Positions 21,273 to 31,926 of a stretch of DNA of 64,000 bases are shown here, piece by piece. Location: the NCBI GenBank assembly GCA_019828545.1, contig JACVRA010000190.1, forward strand, positions 186,001 to 250,000, written 5' to 3'. This stretch comes from Paracamarosporium sp. OC-R06-R3 (Eukaryota; Ascomycota; Dothideomycetes; Pleosporales; Didymosphaeriaceae). The notes beneath the pieces were generated by a model. The model was not told the DNA's origin. It did no database searches and saw only the letters and a program-made list of their open reading frames with translations. The position numbers and the translations under genes were made by a program. Positions within the stretch are counted from its first letter, which is position 1. Each line of letters opens with the position of its first letter.

Positions 21273-23640
21273 CTAGTGCACCCATGTCGCATTCCCCGTC
21301 TTTGGCTGCGGCCAAACATCCAGCACTACATCTCCACCAGTAAGCTCGAAACAGAATTTGTCCTGCTGCGGCACGTCCAACACCAAACAATATTCACCCT
21401 CATACAGCACTGTATCACCTTTCTCGTTGACTCTGGCAAAGTTGCCAATTGTAAAGCCTAACGGCACAGACCTTGCTTCTCCAGGTTTAACGTTGGCCAA
21501 TCGTTTATACGAAACCAACTCCTTGATGGGATGCGGTGCAGGTCCCGCTTTCGAAGTTACGAAAGCTAGAGCGACAAAGTCGGAAGTTGTGTTGCCGTTA
21601 TTCTTGACTTGAACGACATGGGACGGGAAAGGGCATCGGTCCTTACGAGAAGATAAGGAGCACTCAGCGAGAAAATGGGTGGTTGGATAAGTATGGTTGG
21701 CATAACGGGAATTGAAACGTATCGTGAAATTGGTATAGTGTAGTCCAAAGCCAAATTCTTGAGCTGCTTGGGAGTACCATTTGTAGGTACGACCAGGGTT
21801 CTTGTTGCTAGGACGAAGCGACATGTCCGTCATTGGGACTTGCTCTGTATATTCCGCAGGATATTGCGTGATAGGAAGGCGACCGGCAGGTGCTGTCTTG
21901 CCGGTAATCACGTCCAGTACCGATGGACCTCCGTACATGCCTGGGTAACCAACCCAAAGAATGGAGTTGATGTTCTCATTGAGGAGGAGAGGTGTGTTAT
22001 CAATCGATGTTCCGAGTTGGACTACGATGATCTTCTTTCCTAAGGCACTGAGTTCACGAAGTAGAGTACGCTGTATCTCCGGCCATGCGATCGTAGTTCG
22101 GTCCTTGTCCTCAGTTTCAAATGTCGTGTCGATGCCGCCGAAGTAGAGTACAACATCGGAAGATTGTGCTGCTTGAATTGCAGCGCTATAATTCCCATTG
22201 CCAGATGCAGGAGCAGTAGCATAGTTCACATGGAAGCCCGCCTCTTGTGCCGCCCAGAGCGGTGTTCGATACACGGGCGGCTTTCCGTAGTAGTTACCTA
22301 GCATGCGGTCAGAGGTATCATTTGCCCAGAATCCGATCACAGCGATGGTTTGGTTTTTCTTTGACTTCAGCGGAAGCGTCCCATCGTTCTTCAGCAGGAC
22401 TGTGCCTTCAACTGCCGCTTGGAGAGCCCATGTTTGGGCCAGCTCCGTGTTTACGTATTCCCAGCCATAGGAACGTGGACCCACGACATCGTCGCGGAAG
22501 ACGGCAAAGTAGTCTGAGCGGACCAACCCTTCATATTGCCGACGTAGTGCTCGATCAATGACTTCTTCGCTGACAAGAGATTGGTTGAAAGCTCCAACAA
22601 TATCAGTAGTCCACCCTCCAGCTTCACAAACATTATCAGTTCCGGCATTGAAGGCTTTCCCAGCAGCCTGAGCGGCATCTTTGACCCACTTATGGTCGGC
22701 ATATATATTGTGCACTGCGTTGCAGTCGCTCACAATGTAATTGTTATGCTTAGTCCAGTTCCAGTGATCCCGAAGTACGGTTTGCATCAAATACTCATTC
22801 GCGCAAGCCGGTGTACCATTGACGCGGTTGTAGCTGCACATGATAGAACCGACATTCGAGTCTCGAGCGCACTGCTTGAAAGGTGGCAAGTAGTACTCTA
22901 CCAGGTCCTGTATCGAAACTACCGCGTCGAATGAGTATCGCACCACTCCGTTCCAGCGCTCGAGGTCATACGCAGCGTAGTGTTTGCATGTTGCAATGAC
23001 CTGTCGCTTCTCGCTTGTGTTGGAAGTCTCGCCAAACCACTCCATGCCATTCAATAAAGCTTCCACGTACTTGGAAATCCTGAATGGGTCTTCACCTGGT
23101 GTCTCAAGGCCACGGCCCCATCGAGGATCTTTAAACGGATTGATATTTGGCGTCCAGAAGTCCAGTCCGGCTTGTCCAACATTCGCAAATGCGCGAGCTT
23201 CCGCTCCAATAGCCAGACCAATGTTTTGCACGAGCCCGTCGTTGAAGCCTGCCGAGATAGTGATGGGAAGCGGGAAGGACGTTGCTGAAGAAAAGTTCCC
23301 CGAGCCGGAAAAGTGAACGCCCGGTGACCCAGCAACTCCATGAAGAGCCTCGCTCCACCAATCGTATTTTGGAAGACCCAGTCTCTCTGCTCCTTGGCTA
23401 TGACTATGCAAGATCAGTGTCCTGTACTTAATCTGACTACGGCACGCACTCGACCAAATTGGCCAGCTTCTCTTCAATAGTCATTGCAGCTACGAGCGCC
23501 TTCGCACGCTCAGCTGGATCGAGGCCCATACGGCAAACATCGTTTCGAGATAGTGGCCCTGAGACACAATTCGGGTACCTGTCGCACGAGGCCAAGCATA
23601 CCAGTGTCAAGGTGCTTAGAACGTGGGAAAGACGGGCCAT
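21273..23640 (-). CDS. Secreted GH3 beta-xylosidase
   Basis: Exons 23640-23450 and 23403-21273; 773 aa. The 46-bp intron was placed so that EEKLANLVDHSQGAERLGLP keeps the usual GH3 spacing. The N-terminus is a signal peptide (MARLSHVLSTLTLVCLASC). Conserved GH3 features are YDWWSEALHGVAG, FWTPNINPFKDPRWGRG, CKHYAAYDLE, CSYNRVNG and the nucleophile Asp at about 290 in VSDCNAVHN. It ends in a fibronectin-III-like domain (VQVKNNGNTTSDFVALAF). The overall pattern fits the BxlB/XlnD group that releases xylose from xylo-oligosaccharides. It is divergent from the beta-lactamase-fold gene. Confidence 0.9.
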
Positions 23641-24191
23641 GATGAAACCCACAATGTTCACTTTATTGAAAGAGCGACAGTTCTGGCTCACTACGGATGG
23701 GAGAGGAATGGTGGGTTGCAATACTACACGCGGTGGCTTGAAAGTTTCAACAACGGGAGTGGGCCAGAAACTGCATTATGAGAAGATCGAGCTGCTTATA
23801 TTGAGCGTTTCCGATACTTTGGGTGAGTTCATACTCATACTGGGTCCATAAGGATCCGGTACATGATCGACGCAATATGCGTATATGCGTGAGGGGGACG
23901 CACTCTGAGTGGCCGTCTTCGCTCGATCGGCATTGGACACCCTACGGAACATCCGATCTCCTATGTGAATGAAGACATAAGGCATTGAGCTTCTTGAAGT
24001 CCAGATACCGCTTAGTAACGACGACTGGCGACCTGGTAAAGGTGCTGGTGTTCGACGCGCCAATTGATTGATTCGTCTATGACGGTGACGGTGCCAAGGC
24101 CGAGGCTGACGCCTTCCCCACTGAAGGCACCACCAAGACAGTACCAAGACAGCACCACGGCCACAACGCGCTAGAAACGCGTCTAGTCGCC
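23641..24191. promoter_or_regulatory. Divergent promoter region
   Basis: 551 bp between the divergent starts of the GH3 xylosidase and the beta-lactamase-fold hydrolase. It may drive both. I did not find a convincing XlnR site (GGCTAA or its complement) in it. Confidence 0.4.
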
Positions 24192-26035
24192 ATGTTGTTG
24201 CCACTATTCGGAGTCGCATTTGTAGGAATCGTCGCTGCGAAGTGTTATGAGCCGTCGTTTGCTCATGCTCCGCCTGTATATGATCGCGACCATCCAGTTT
24301 TGAGGGACGCCTTTACGCACATCCATGACGTTCTCACCATCGCCCTAGGCGATCCCAAATACAACTCCACCTCCATCTCCGTCGAAGTCACAACTGGGCA
24401 AGAATCGCTATGGGAATTCCACCATACTGCCCGCGAGCGTAACCAATCTCGGCCCGACATTCCACACGTCAACGGTAGCGCCTTGTACCGTATTGCGAGC
24501 ATCACCAAGACATTCACCGTGCTCGGCTTATTGCAACAACATGCTGCAGGGAACCTCAGTCTCGATGATCCCGTGGAAAAGTACATTGACGAATTGAAAA
24601 GACCGCAGAATGGCACGATACCCTGGAAAGATATCACGCTACGGTCTCTAGCTAGCCAGCTAAGCGGCATTCCGCGCGAATGTAGGCTACCAATGCATCG
24701 CAAAGACCCGAAGTCTGGGTAACTGACGTGCGTAGTGGCTCAATCCGATCTCATCAATCATGCAGGACTAGATCGCACAAGGGAGGAATGGGGCCTGCCG
24801 CCAGTGTCGAGGGAAGGCCTGATTAGGTGCGATGAATATTCGGAGAACTATCAAGAACCATGTACTGCAAGCGGTGCGCAGCTCCCCAACCCTGTTTGAA
24901 GATCACACTGACTGAGCAAGTTGTAGATCTGATTAGATCGGTCAGAGCTGACCATCCTGTCTTCGCTCCGAACCAGCAGTCCACCTACTCTAACATTGCA
25001 TTTGAATTGATCGCTCTTGTCATTGCGAATGTCACTAACCAGACGTACGAATCTTATATTGATGAAACCATATTCAAACCGTTGAATATGTCCAAGAGTA
25101 CCTTCTCTACCCCACCAGATAGCGAAGGAGTAATTCCCCTGTGGCCGCATTACTGGGATGTCGACGAGGGCGTACAGAACCCAACTGGCGGTATTTTCAC
25201 CTCATCGAACGATCTTTCCAAATATCTTCGCTATATTCTCGCACACTACAACGGCATTACAAACGCCCTCAATTGGATGCATCCTGTATCGCCATCTAAA
25301 GACTTGCACAGCTTTTATGGCATGCCGTGGGAAATCTTTCAAAGCGACCGCGTTCTGTCTAACTCACAACGCACTGTCAGATTCATCACCAAAGGCGGCG
25401 GGCTTCCAAGCTACACATCTCTGATCATTTTGATTCCTCAATATGATCTCGCCATCTCCCTCCTGCTAGCCGGGCCTCCTGACTTCTTCAATATACTGCT
25501 TGAGACTGTGAGCATAGGAGTAGTCCGCGCCGCTGAAGAGCTTGCTATTTTAGGATTAGAGCAGCGCTATGCAGGCCGATACATTGCTGCCGATCCCAAA
25601 CTCAACTCGTCTTTGATACTCAAAGCTGACCAACGCGGGCTGGTGGTGGAACAATTGATCTCTAACTCAACAGACATACTACAGTCTAGCCTCCTTCGAT
25701 ATCTCGGCCTGACGCCAGGAACGCCTGGGTACTTATCCCTGATCCCAACCTTGTTGTTCCGCGACGAAGAGAAGCAAGAAGGCGAGATTTGGCGTTTGCA
25801 CAGTGCGAATGAACGATCTGAAGACGAACGCGATGTTTGGGATGATTTTTGCATAACTGACGTGTATGGTGTATTGTATGGCGGCATCCCTATCAATGAG
25901 GTCGTCATTTGGAAAGGACCCAGCGGGCTCGTTTACGATATTGAGCTTGCAGGATTCAGAGCGAATCTGACTCGCATTTTCTCGCATCCTCCTGCTGCAT
26001 CATGGACCGAAGAGCAGGAACAGATGGAATTGTAG
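24192..26035 (+). CDS. Secreted beta-lactamase-fold serine hydrolase
   Basis: Exons 24192-24681, 24736-24873 and 24921-26035; 580 aa. The first intron ends at CGTAG (24735), which keeps the frame RELAQSDLINHAG. A signal peptide is present (MLLPLFGVAFVGIVAAKC). The serine beta-lactamase/DD-peptidase motifs are visible: Ser103-x-x-Lys106 (RIASITKTF) and Tyr231-Ser-Asn (STYSNIAFEL). The following segment (GGIFTSSNDLSKYLRYIL) is typical of fungal LACTB/class-C-like hydrolases. Several N-glycosylation motifs occur. The substrate is unknown; family members act as esterases, peptidases or amidases. It sits between the GH3 and CE15 genes. Confidence 0.85.
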
Positions 26036-26726
26036 AACGTACAGCGAACAAGTTCCGGGTGATCTAAGAAGTGGCCCGGGCTGGGATCTCATATCACGTT
26101 GATTTTGAACAGTGTACGGCTTAGCGACTCTCACTTGAAATGACTCAACCATTCGAGTTATGCACACTTTCCTTCTTCGTTAGTGTCATGGTTTGCCGTA
26201 GCCGTAGATCTAAAGGAGTCCACGTACACGCCCTACATTAGCCGAACGACTTACGCCGAGCCCCACATTCTGACCATTTCAGCCGGCAACATGTGGTCTG
26301 TCCTTTGTCGGAATTTCGAACAGATGCTTTTCAAAGCATCTCCTTTCGACGCTATTGTCGAGTTTTATCCTTTCATCCCATTGGGTTCTTACGGTCTCTG
26401 TTCATGCAATAGCAAATATGCACTTCCCGTCGTATGTATACTGTCATTGAATTATTCAAGCTGCGGCCAAATGGCGACCTGGAATCTAATGCCGGTCTTG
26501 GTTCGGCTCCACACTGAGCATGTGGCAAAGCGGTTGTCCAATAAGGGCTCATATACGAACCGTTTTTAGTAGCCTCATCTACGACTGATTAAACGAGCGA
26601 GTCGCGGGCCTCTCTTGACATCCAAATTCCTATTCGTGACCCTCATGCGGCAAAGTCTGTGTCTACATTAGTAGAATGTAGAGCTTCTGCAAACGTGCAA
26701 CTACGTTGCCATCTCAGTATTTCAAA
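26036..26726. other. Intergenic / CE15 promoter region
   Basis: No supported gene. TTAGCC at 26238-26243 is the complement of an XlnR-type GGCTAA core, 484 bp before the CE15 start codon. A single six-base match is weak evidence. Confidence 0.35.
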
Positions 26727-28051
26727 ATGCGTTTCAACCACATAGTCATCGCTATCTACACCGCGACCGTTAGCGGTGTGCCAACACTTGGAATTAATTT
26801 CAAGCAGCAGCTCGATCTGTTACCACGACAAGCAAACGTAACATGCCCCCAGACTCCCAGTCCCATGCCCAAAGCCGCCGACTTGCCCGCGGTGAAGACG
26901 ATGCCCGATCCCTTCCTCTACCTTGACGGCAAGACGAAAGTCAAGAGCAAGGATGAATGGTACCAGTGCAGACAGCCAGAAATCATGAAGCTGCTCCAGG
27001 AATACCAGTACGGATATTATCCCGACCATTCGCAGGAGACCGTCACAGCGACCCGTAGCGGTACGAAATTAGACGTTACGATCGCCGCGGGAGGAAAATC
27101 GACCACCATCTCGGCGACGGTGAATCTACCAAGCGGAAGCGGACCTTTCCCTGTCGTTATTGCTATCGGTGGCATCGATAACAATAGCTACTTGAAGGCG
27201 GGTATTGCCGTAGTCACTTTCGACTACGGTAAGGTCGCTGCGGATAGTAACAGCAAGACGGGCAGTTTTTGGACGTTGTATAATGGAAAGGATATCGGTG
27301 TGTAATCTTACCAACCTCGTACTGTTGGCATAGTTCAGGACTGATGTTCACTTTCAGGTGTGCTTACCGCGTGGGCATGGGGCTTCCACCGTGTCCTCGA
27401 TGGCATCGAACTCAAAGTCCCAGAAATCGACGCGAAGAAATCTGGCGTCACGGGTTGCTCGCGCCTTGGTAAGGCTGCGCTTGCCGCTGGTTTGTTCGAT
27501 AAGCGCATTGCCGTCACGATGCCCATGTGCTCTGGCGTGCAGGGTGCGGGGCCTTACAGGTACAGCTTGAGCGGCCAGGGCGAAAACTTGGAAAACTCAG
27601 TAAGCGCTACTTACTTATGTTGTTTTGCCACGTCTCATACGAAATTTAGAAATCTGGTGCAGGCTGGTGGACCTCCTCTGGCATATCCCAGTTCGTCAAC
27701 CACGCAACTCAGCTCCCCTACGACGCGCACACCATCGTTGCGGCAATCGCTCCGCGCGCTGTTATTCTCGAACAGGGCGCTTCAGACCAGTTCACGGACT
27801 CCAAGGGTACTGCCACGGTTACGTTCCCCGCTGCGAAGGCGGTGTATAGCTGGCTGGGAGTTGGAGATCAGCTTGGCATGAGTATTCCGAAGGGTGGCCA
27901 TTGCGATATGGGCGGTTATGCCGACGTGTTACCTTTCGTGCAAAAGATCTTACAAGGCAAAGCAACTAGTAGAAACTATGATGATTTGGGAAGCTGGAAG
28001 GCGATGCCAGAGGCTTATCCTTGGGCGACTAGCCTGCCCGCGGGTAAGTAA
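26727..28051 (+). CDS. CE15 glucuronoyl methylesterase-like protein
   Basis: Exons 26727-27297, 27358-27599 and 27650-28051; 404 aa. A signal peptide is present (MRFNHIVIAIYTATVSG). CE15 enzymes cut the ester between 4-O-methyl-glucuronic acid of xylan and lignin alcohols. Family marks are the segment MPDPFLYLDGKTKVKSKDEW, the oxyanion/nucleophile motif GCSRLGK with Ser225, and His355 in GGHCDMGGY. At the position 23 residues after the Ser, where well-studied fungal enzymes have the catalytic Glu (PQESG), this protein has Cys248 (PMCSG). Asp317 in EQGASDQF could serve as an alternative acid, as in some bacterial CE15 enzymes. No carbohydrate-binding module is seen. Confidence 0.85.
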
Positions 28052-28207
28052 GCCGTTAAGGTACGTTCCGTAGATGATTGGTCAGATTGTAGATTCTCGT
28101 TATTTTTCACGAATTCATTCATTTTACTGGTGGCAGCTCTTCGGGTCAAGCAAATTCACCTTTGGCATGAAGAAACCCCATCCCTTCTTTGACACAGCAA
28201 GACTGGG

Positions 28208-28680
28208 TTACAGCGCGGTCTCCCCGTTCGTAGTCCCTGTGGCATCCGGCGTCAAAATAGTATCAAACCCCTTCATGTTTGCAGCAGCCACGGATCCAAG
28301 AACGCAGTACTCTGCATTGGCAACCCCAAAGAGGAGCGTGATGATGTTGTTGTCTCTCAAGAAATCCTCGAATTCGGTATCATCACTGCACACAGCCGAG
28401 ATACGAGTCTTGTAGAATAGGACATCAGGTGGATAGAATTTGCCCCCCTCTTTACGCATACGCTCAAGCGGTCCGTGTAGCTGGGTACTTCAGTCGCCCC
28501 TTATTAGGAATCACTCACTAGGAACCGTCGAACCGTCTTCGATCTGTACATTCCCCATTTCCGAGCCAATGCCTTTCTCTGGATGCCGCGTAGCCGATGC
28601 ACGACGTCCATGGCCGAGGATGGAAATACCTGGGGGTGACGAGGCCTGTTAAGCTTCCTCGGAGCTGAGGGCTGCCCCCA
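28208..28680 (-). pseudogene. Isochorismatase-family hydrolase remnant
   Basis: Minus-strand pieces match the C-terminal half of an isochorismatase-like cysteine hydrolase. The largest frame (28459 down to 28208) has YKTRISAVCSDD, TLLFGVANAEYCVLGS with the expected nucleophilic Cys, and GFDTILTPDATGTT. Upstream, in another frame, GIGSEMGNVQIEDGSTVP resembles the preceding family segment. The two pieces cannot be joined in phase with a canonical donor, the N-terminal Asp-containing strand is not found, and the tail stops early. This is most likely a decayed gene. Confidence 0.5.
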
Positions 28681-28690
28681 TAAGAACTGA

Positions 28691-29223
28691 GGTGAGGTTG
28701 CAGGTTCGCGGTCGTTATCGTGGCGAAGGCATTGAGACACAAGTTCTCAGGTTTCGTCAGACCGCAATCTGCAGGTGTTTCTCTTTCCGAGGTCAGTCTT
28801 AGTAACGAGTGGTTCGGTCGCAAGATCCACCCAGCCCTAAACCTAATGTGAGACGAGGTGCGTGTGAATCGGCGTGCGCAATCAAGGCCAAAACGTCATT
28901 AGGTAGTACGCTCTTATCAAAGAGGCGTAGGTACATGGCAAGTCGGAGTGACATCTTCTGTGTTTTTTTTAAAAAAAAAGGGGGGGAGGGGGATGACTTT
29001 CGCTATTGAGGTCTGGCTATAGAAGCCTGAAGGTGCTCAGCGAATAGGATCGCCTTCTGGAGCTACACCGTGCGCCCCTTGTTCGCCGATACGTACTGCA
29101 TAATAGGAACAGCACATACATTTTCGATCCCTGCGCCTGCGCTCGGCCAGCACGCCGAATACTGGCTGCTCATTGGCCAGGCACTTCACCGCGGAAGCGT
29201 ACAAACGGGACCGGTGAGGAGCG
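28691..29223. other. Intergenic, no supported gene
   Basis: Lies between the isochorismatase remnant and the amidase pseudogene. It contains a homopolymer run (T8 A9 G7) at 28963-28992 and no recognisable reading frame. Confidence 0.45.
28963..28992. repeat. Adjacent poly-T, poly-A and poly-G runs
   Basis: Eight T, nine A, then G7-A-G5. This is the only such homopolymer block noticed in the window. It could be an integration scar or an assembly weak point. Confidence 0.6.
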
Positions 29224-29230
29224 TATAAAT
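29224..29230 (+). promoter_or_regulatory. TATA box of the amidase pseudogene
   Basis: TATAAAT lies 111 bp before the ATG at 29335, supporting that ATG rather than the upstream one at 29248. Confidence 0.4.
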
Positions 29231-29334
29231 ATGCGTGCCTGGCGAGGATGGTTACCCTACTCATACTCATCACTGCAATCATCTGGAAGACTTCAGATTC
29301 TTTGACCAGTAATTTACCCTGGACTCAGCCCAGG

Positions 29335-31247
29335 ATGCCATCGTGGCAGGAAATCGCACTGGAGAAGAAGGAAGGAGAACTGGAGAAGATACTAGAGGAG
29401 TGGCGACTTGCGAAAGACCTCATCGAAGAGTCAAGGAAACGTAAAACAATCGCAGGGGCATTTATTGAAGGTCTCTTGGACTCAGAGACCATCCGTATCA
29501 CTCGCCTGGATCCTGTGGATATTGTGAACAGCACAGGCAACGGCACCCTTTCGGCTTACGATGTCGTGAAAGCATTTTCTAAAAGGGCAGCGTACGGACA
29601 TCAAATGGTAAGCCTCATTTGCTTCCAAGCGTCAGTCATAACGCAGCACAGAGTCTCAATCTCCTCGAAGTCGGATTCGATATAGCACTTGACTGAGCTC
29701 GCGAGCTCGACAGCTATTACCAAAAACATGGCAAACCGATTGGTCCTCTCCATGGCCTGCCCATAACCTTGAAGGACCATTTTCACGTCAAAGGCATGGA
29801 AACGTGTTTCGCCTATGTCGGGTGGATTGGTACGTTTGAGGGTGAAAAGGGCACTGGAAAAGAGCGCGTATTTCAAAGCGAGCTCATAGAGGAGCTTGTT
29901 AGTCTTGGTGCTGTCGTTATTGGCAAGGTATGATTGTATGACCTTCGCAATACGCACACTAACGACCAGTCTAGTCATCGCTGGTGACCACTACTTGGGC
30001 TCCTGAGACTAACAATAACATCGTTGGGTACCAACTCAACCCTTGGAACCAGCTGCTGTCAGCAGGTGGTTCTTCGGGAGGCGAAGGGGCGGTACAGGCA
30101 TTGAGAGGGAGCGCCATGGGTTTCGGGTCAGACTCTGGCGGCTCGGTGGGTATGCCTGCTGCCTTCAATGGGGTTTACAGCCACAAACCATCCTCTGGCC
30201 GTTTGTCTTTCAAGGATGCACCGGCTTCTGGGAAGGCTAATCTTGTGATACCTGGCGTTATAGGTATTATGGGTCCTTCAGTCGCATCTTTGAGATTGAT
30301 GTTCAAATCTCTGCAGTCTACGGAGCCTTGGAAGCGCGATCCGTTCGTACTTCCACTCGGCTATAGAGAAGAGCTTGAGCATAACCCAAAGAAAGATCCG
30401 CTCCCTGCCTTTGGCGTGATGAAGCACGATGGGGTTGTCCGACCTCATCCACCAATTGCTCGCGCCATGGATATAGTAGAAAAGGCCGTGCAGAATGCAG
30501 GCTTCCAAACGTTACCGTGGGATCCACCGTCGCATGCCGAGGCTGCGCTCATTCACGGGCCCATTGCCCGTGGTGACGGAGTGCCTGATGGTTGGAGAAA
30601 TATACAGCTTTCCGGCGAGGACATTGTTCCGCAGCTTCTACAACGTTTTCCCTGGCAAAAAGCTGCAGCCGCCTATGGATCTTGTTGATTGGGAAGATAA
30701 GGTACTGCATATGCAGAACTACCGCACAAGGTATAACGCCTATTGGCAGTCAACCGCGGAGCACACTTTAGACAAGCGACCGATCGAGGCTTTCCTTGTT
30801 CCAATATCTGCTACTGCAGCTTTTATCCCTGGAAAATTCATGTATTCGCGTAAGAAGACGGAATCAGCTCATTCAGACGACGGGCTAATCCACAAGCACA
30901 GCATACTCAAGTTTTGTCAACGTTCTGGATTATTGCTCGGTAGTCATTCAGGTGACTACAGCAGACAAGAGTCTCGATAAAACTCCAACAGACTACCAGC
31001 CTCTTAGCAAAAAGGACAAAGAAAACATGGAAGCCTGTAAGTGTACCAGCAATAGCGCAAAACTTCTGACTAAGCCAGCATAGATGACTCGGACACATAT
31101 GACGGGACCCCCGCAGCCATTCAAATCATTGGTAAGAGATACGAGGAAGAGAGGCTTCTATCGTTAGCTCAAGTCGTTGTGGAGGCTCTCGACAAATACA
31201 AGGCTAAAAAAGGAGCAAATAGCAATAGCGATAAAGGGTTGCTTTAG
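29335..31247 (+). pseudogene. Acetamidase/amidase-signature gene, disrupted
   Basis: Fungal amidase-signature protein starting MPSWQEIALEKKEGELEK. Most of the family is readable: HGLPITLKDHFHVKG with the catalytic Lys, GGSSGGEGA, the nucleophile motif DSGGSVGMPAAF, and EAFLVPISATAAFIPGKF near the C-terminus. Introns are placed at 29608-29652, around 29929-29975, at 30850-30902 (GTAAGA to GCACAG, restoring YSSFVNVLDY) and around 31037-31083. Two lesions remain: an in-frame TGA at 29694-29696 just before ARELDSYYQ, and a one-base frame change near 30646-30653 after LSGEDIVPQLLQRFP. Catalytic residues are intact, so inactivation looks recent, unless these are sequencing errors. Confidence 0.75.
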
Positions 31248-31926
31248 ACATTGAGCGACAACTTGATCTGCTCTAAAGAATAAGATACCTTGCTTAAAGT
31301 TGGCCTCATCCAGACTCCTGTGGGACATAAACTTCTTTCATAGTGGTCCGCCTTTGTTTGATATGCAGAATGTACTTTTAGGTTTGGGCAGTTGTCTATC
31401 GAGATACTTCGTTTTGGTTTGTGCAATCACACAAGCACTTCGATTTTTGTTTTTCTGGACTGAACCAGGACTTTTATAGATGATTCCTTAGTATTTCGAT
31501 GATGACTGAGAAACATTGGTGTTCAGGGCTTGGCATGTCCGCTTTGCGAGATATTTCAGTTATCTTGCAAGGTTCAAACAATGCTTGTCATTTTCCTTGA
31601 CTTCCTGACAGAAATTATTATTACTTGTTGGAGATACAAGAGCGTAAAATATTAGCCTTGAAATATACAGAAATCATACTATGGCTCGTTTTCGTTCGTC
31701 ATGCTCGGAAGCGCGAAATTAATTGATTGCATAGTGAAGATAGAATAAAGCACAAGCCTAAAAAAACAACGATACGACAAGTTCTATACAAGCCCCTTTT
31801 CGAATACATGTATAAATAAACATTCAACTTGATGATCAACTAGAACCACTCGATCACGCGTAGTACGAGCGACCTTACTCACACGCGACCAACATTCTCT
31901 TGCATGAAGCATAAGTTCGCTGCGAA
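31248..31926. other. Intergenic, AT-rich
   Basis: No supported gene. It separates the amidase pseudogene from the RBR gene, and TATA-like ATGTATAAATAA near 31807 may serve the RBR gene. Confidence 0.45.

Noticed and set aside
29248..29334. Hydrophobic N-terminal extension of the amidase (MVTLLILITAII...)
   Set aside because: The TATA box at 29224 puts the likely transcript start near or after this ATG, and family homology begins at the ATG at 29335.
30850..30902. Apparent second frameshift in the amidase
   Set aside because: A canonical intron (GTAAGA to GCACAG) restores the conserved YSSFVNVLDY segment, so this is splicing, not damage.
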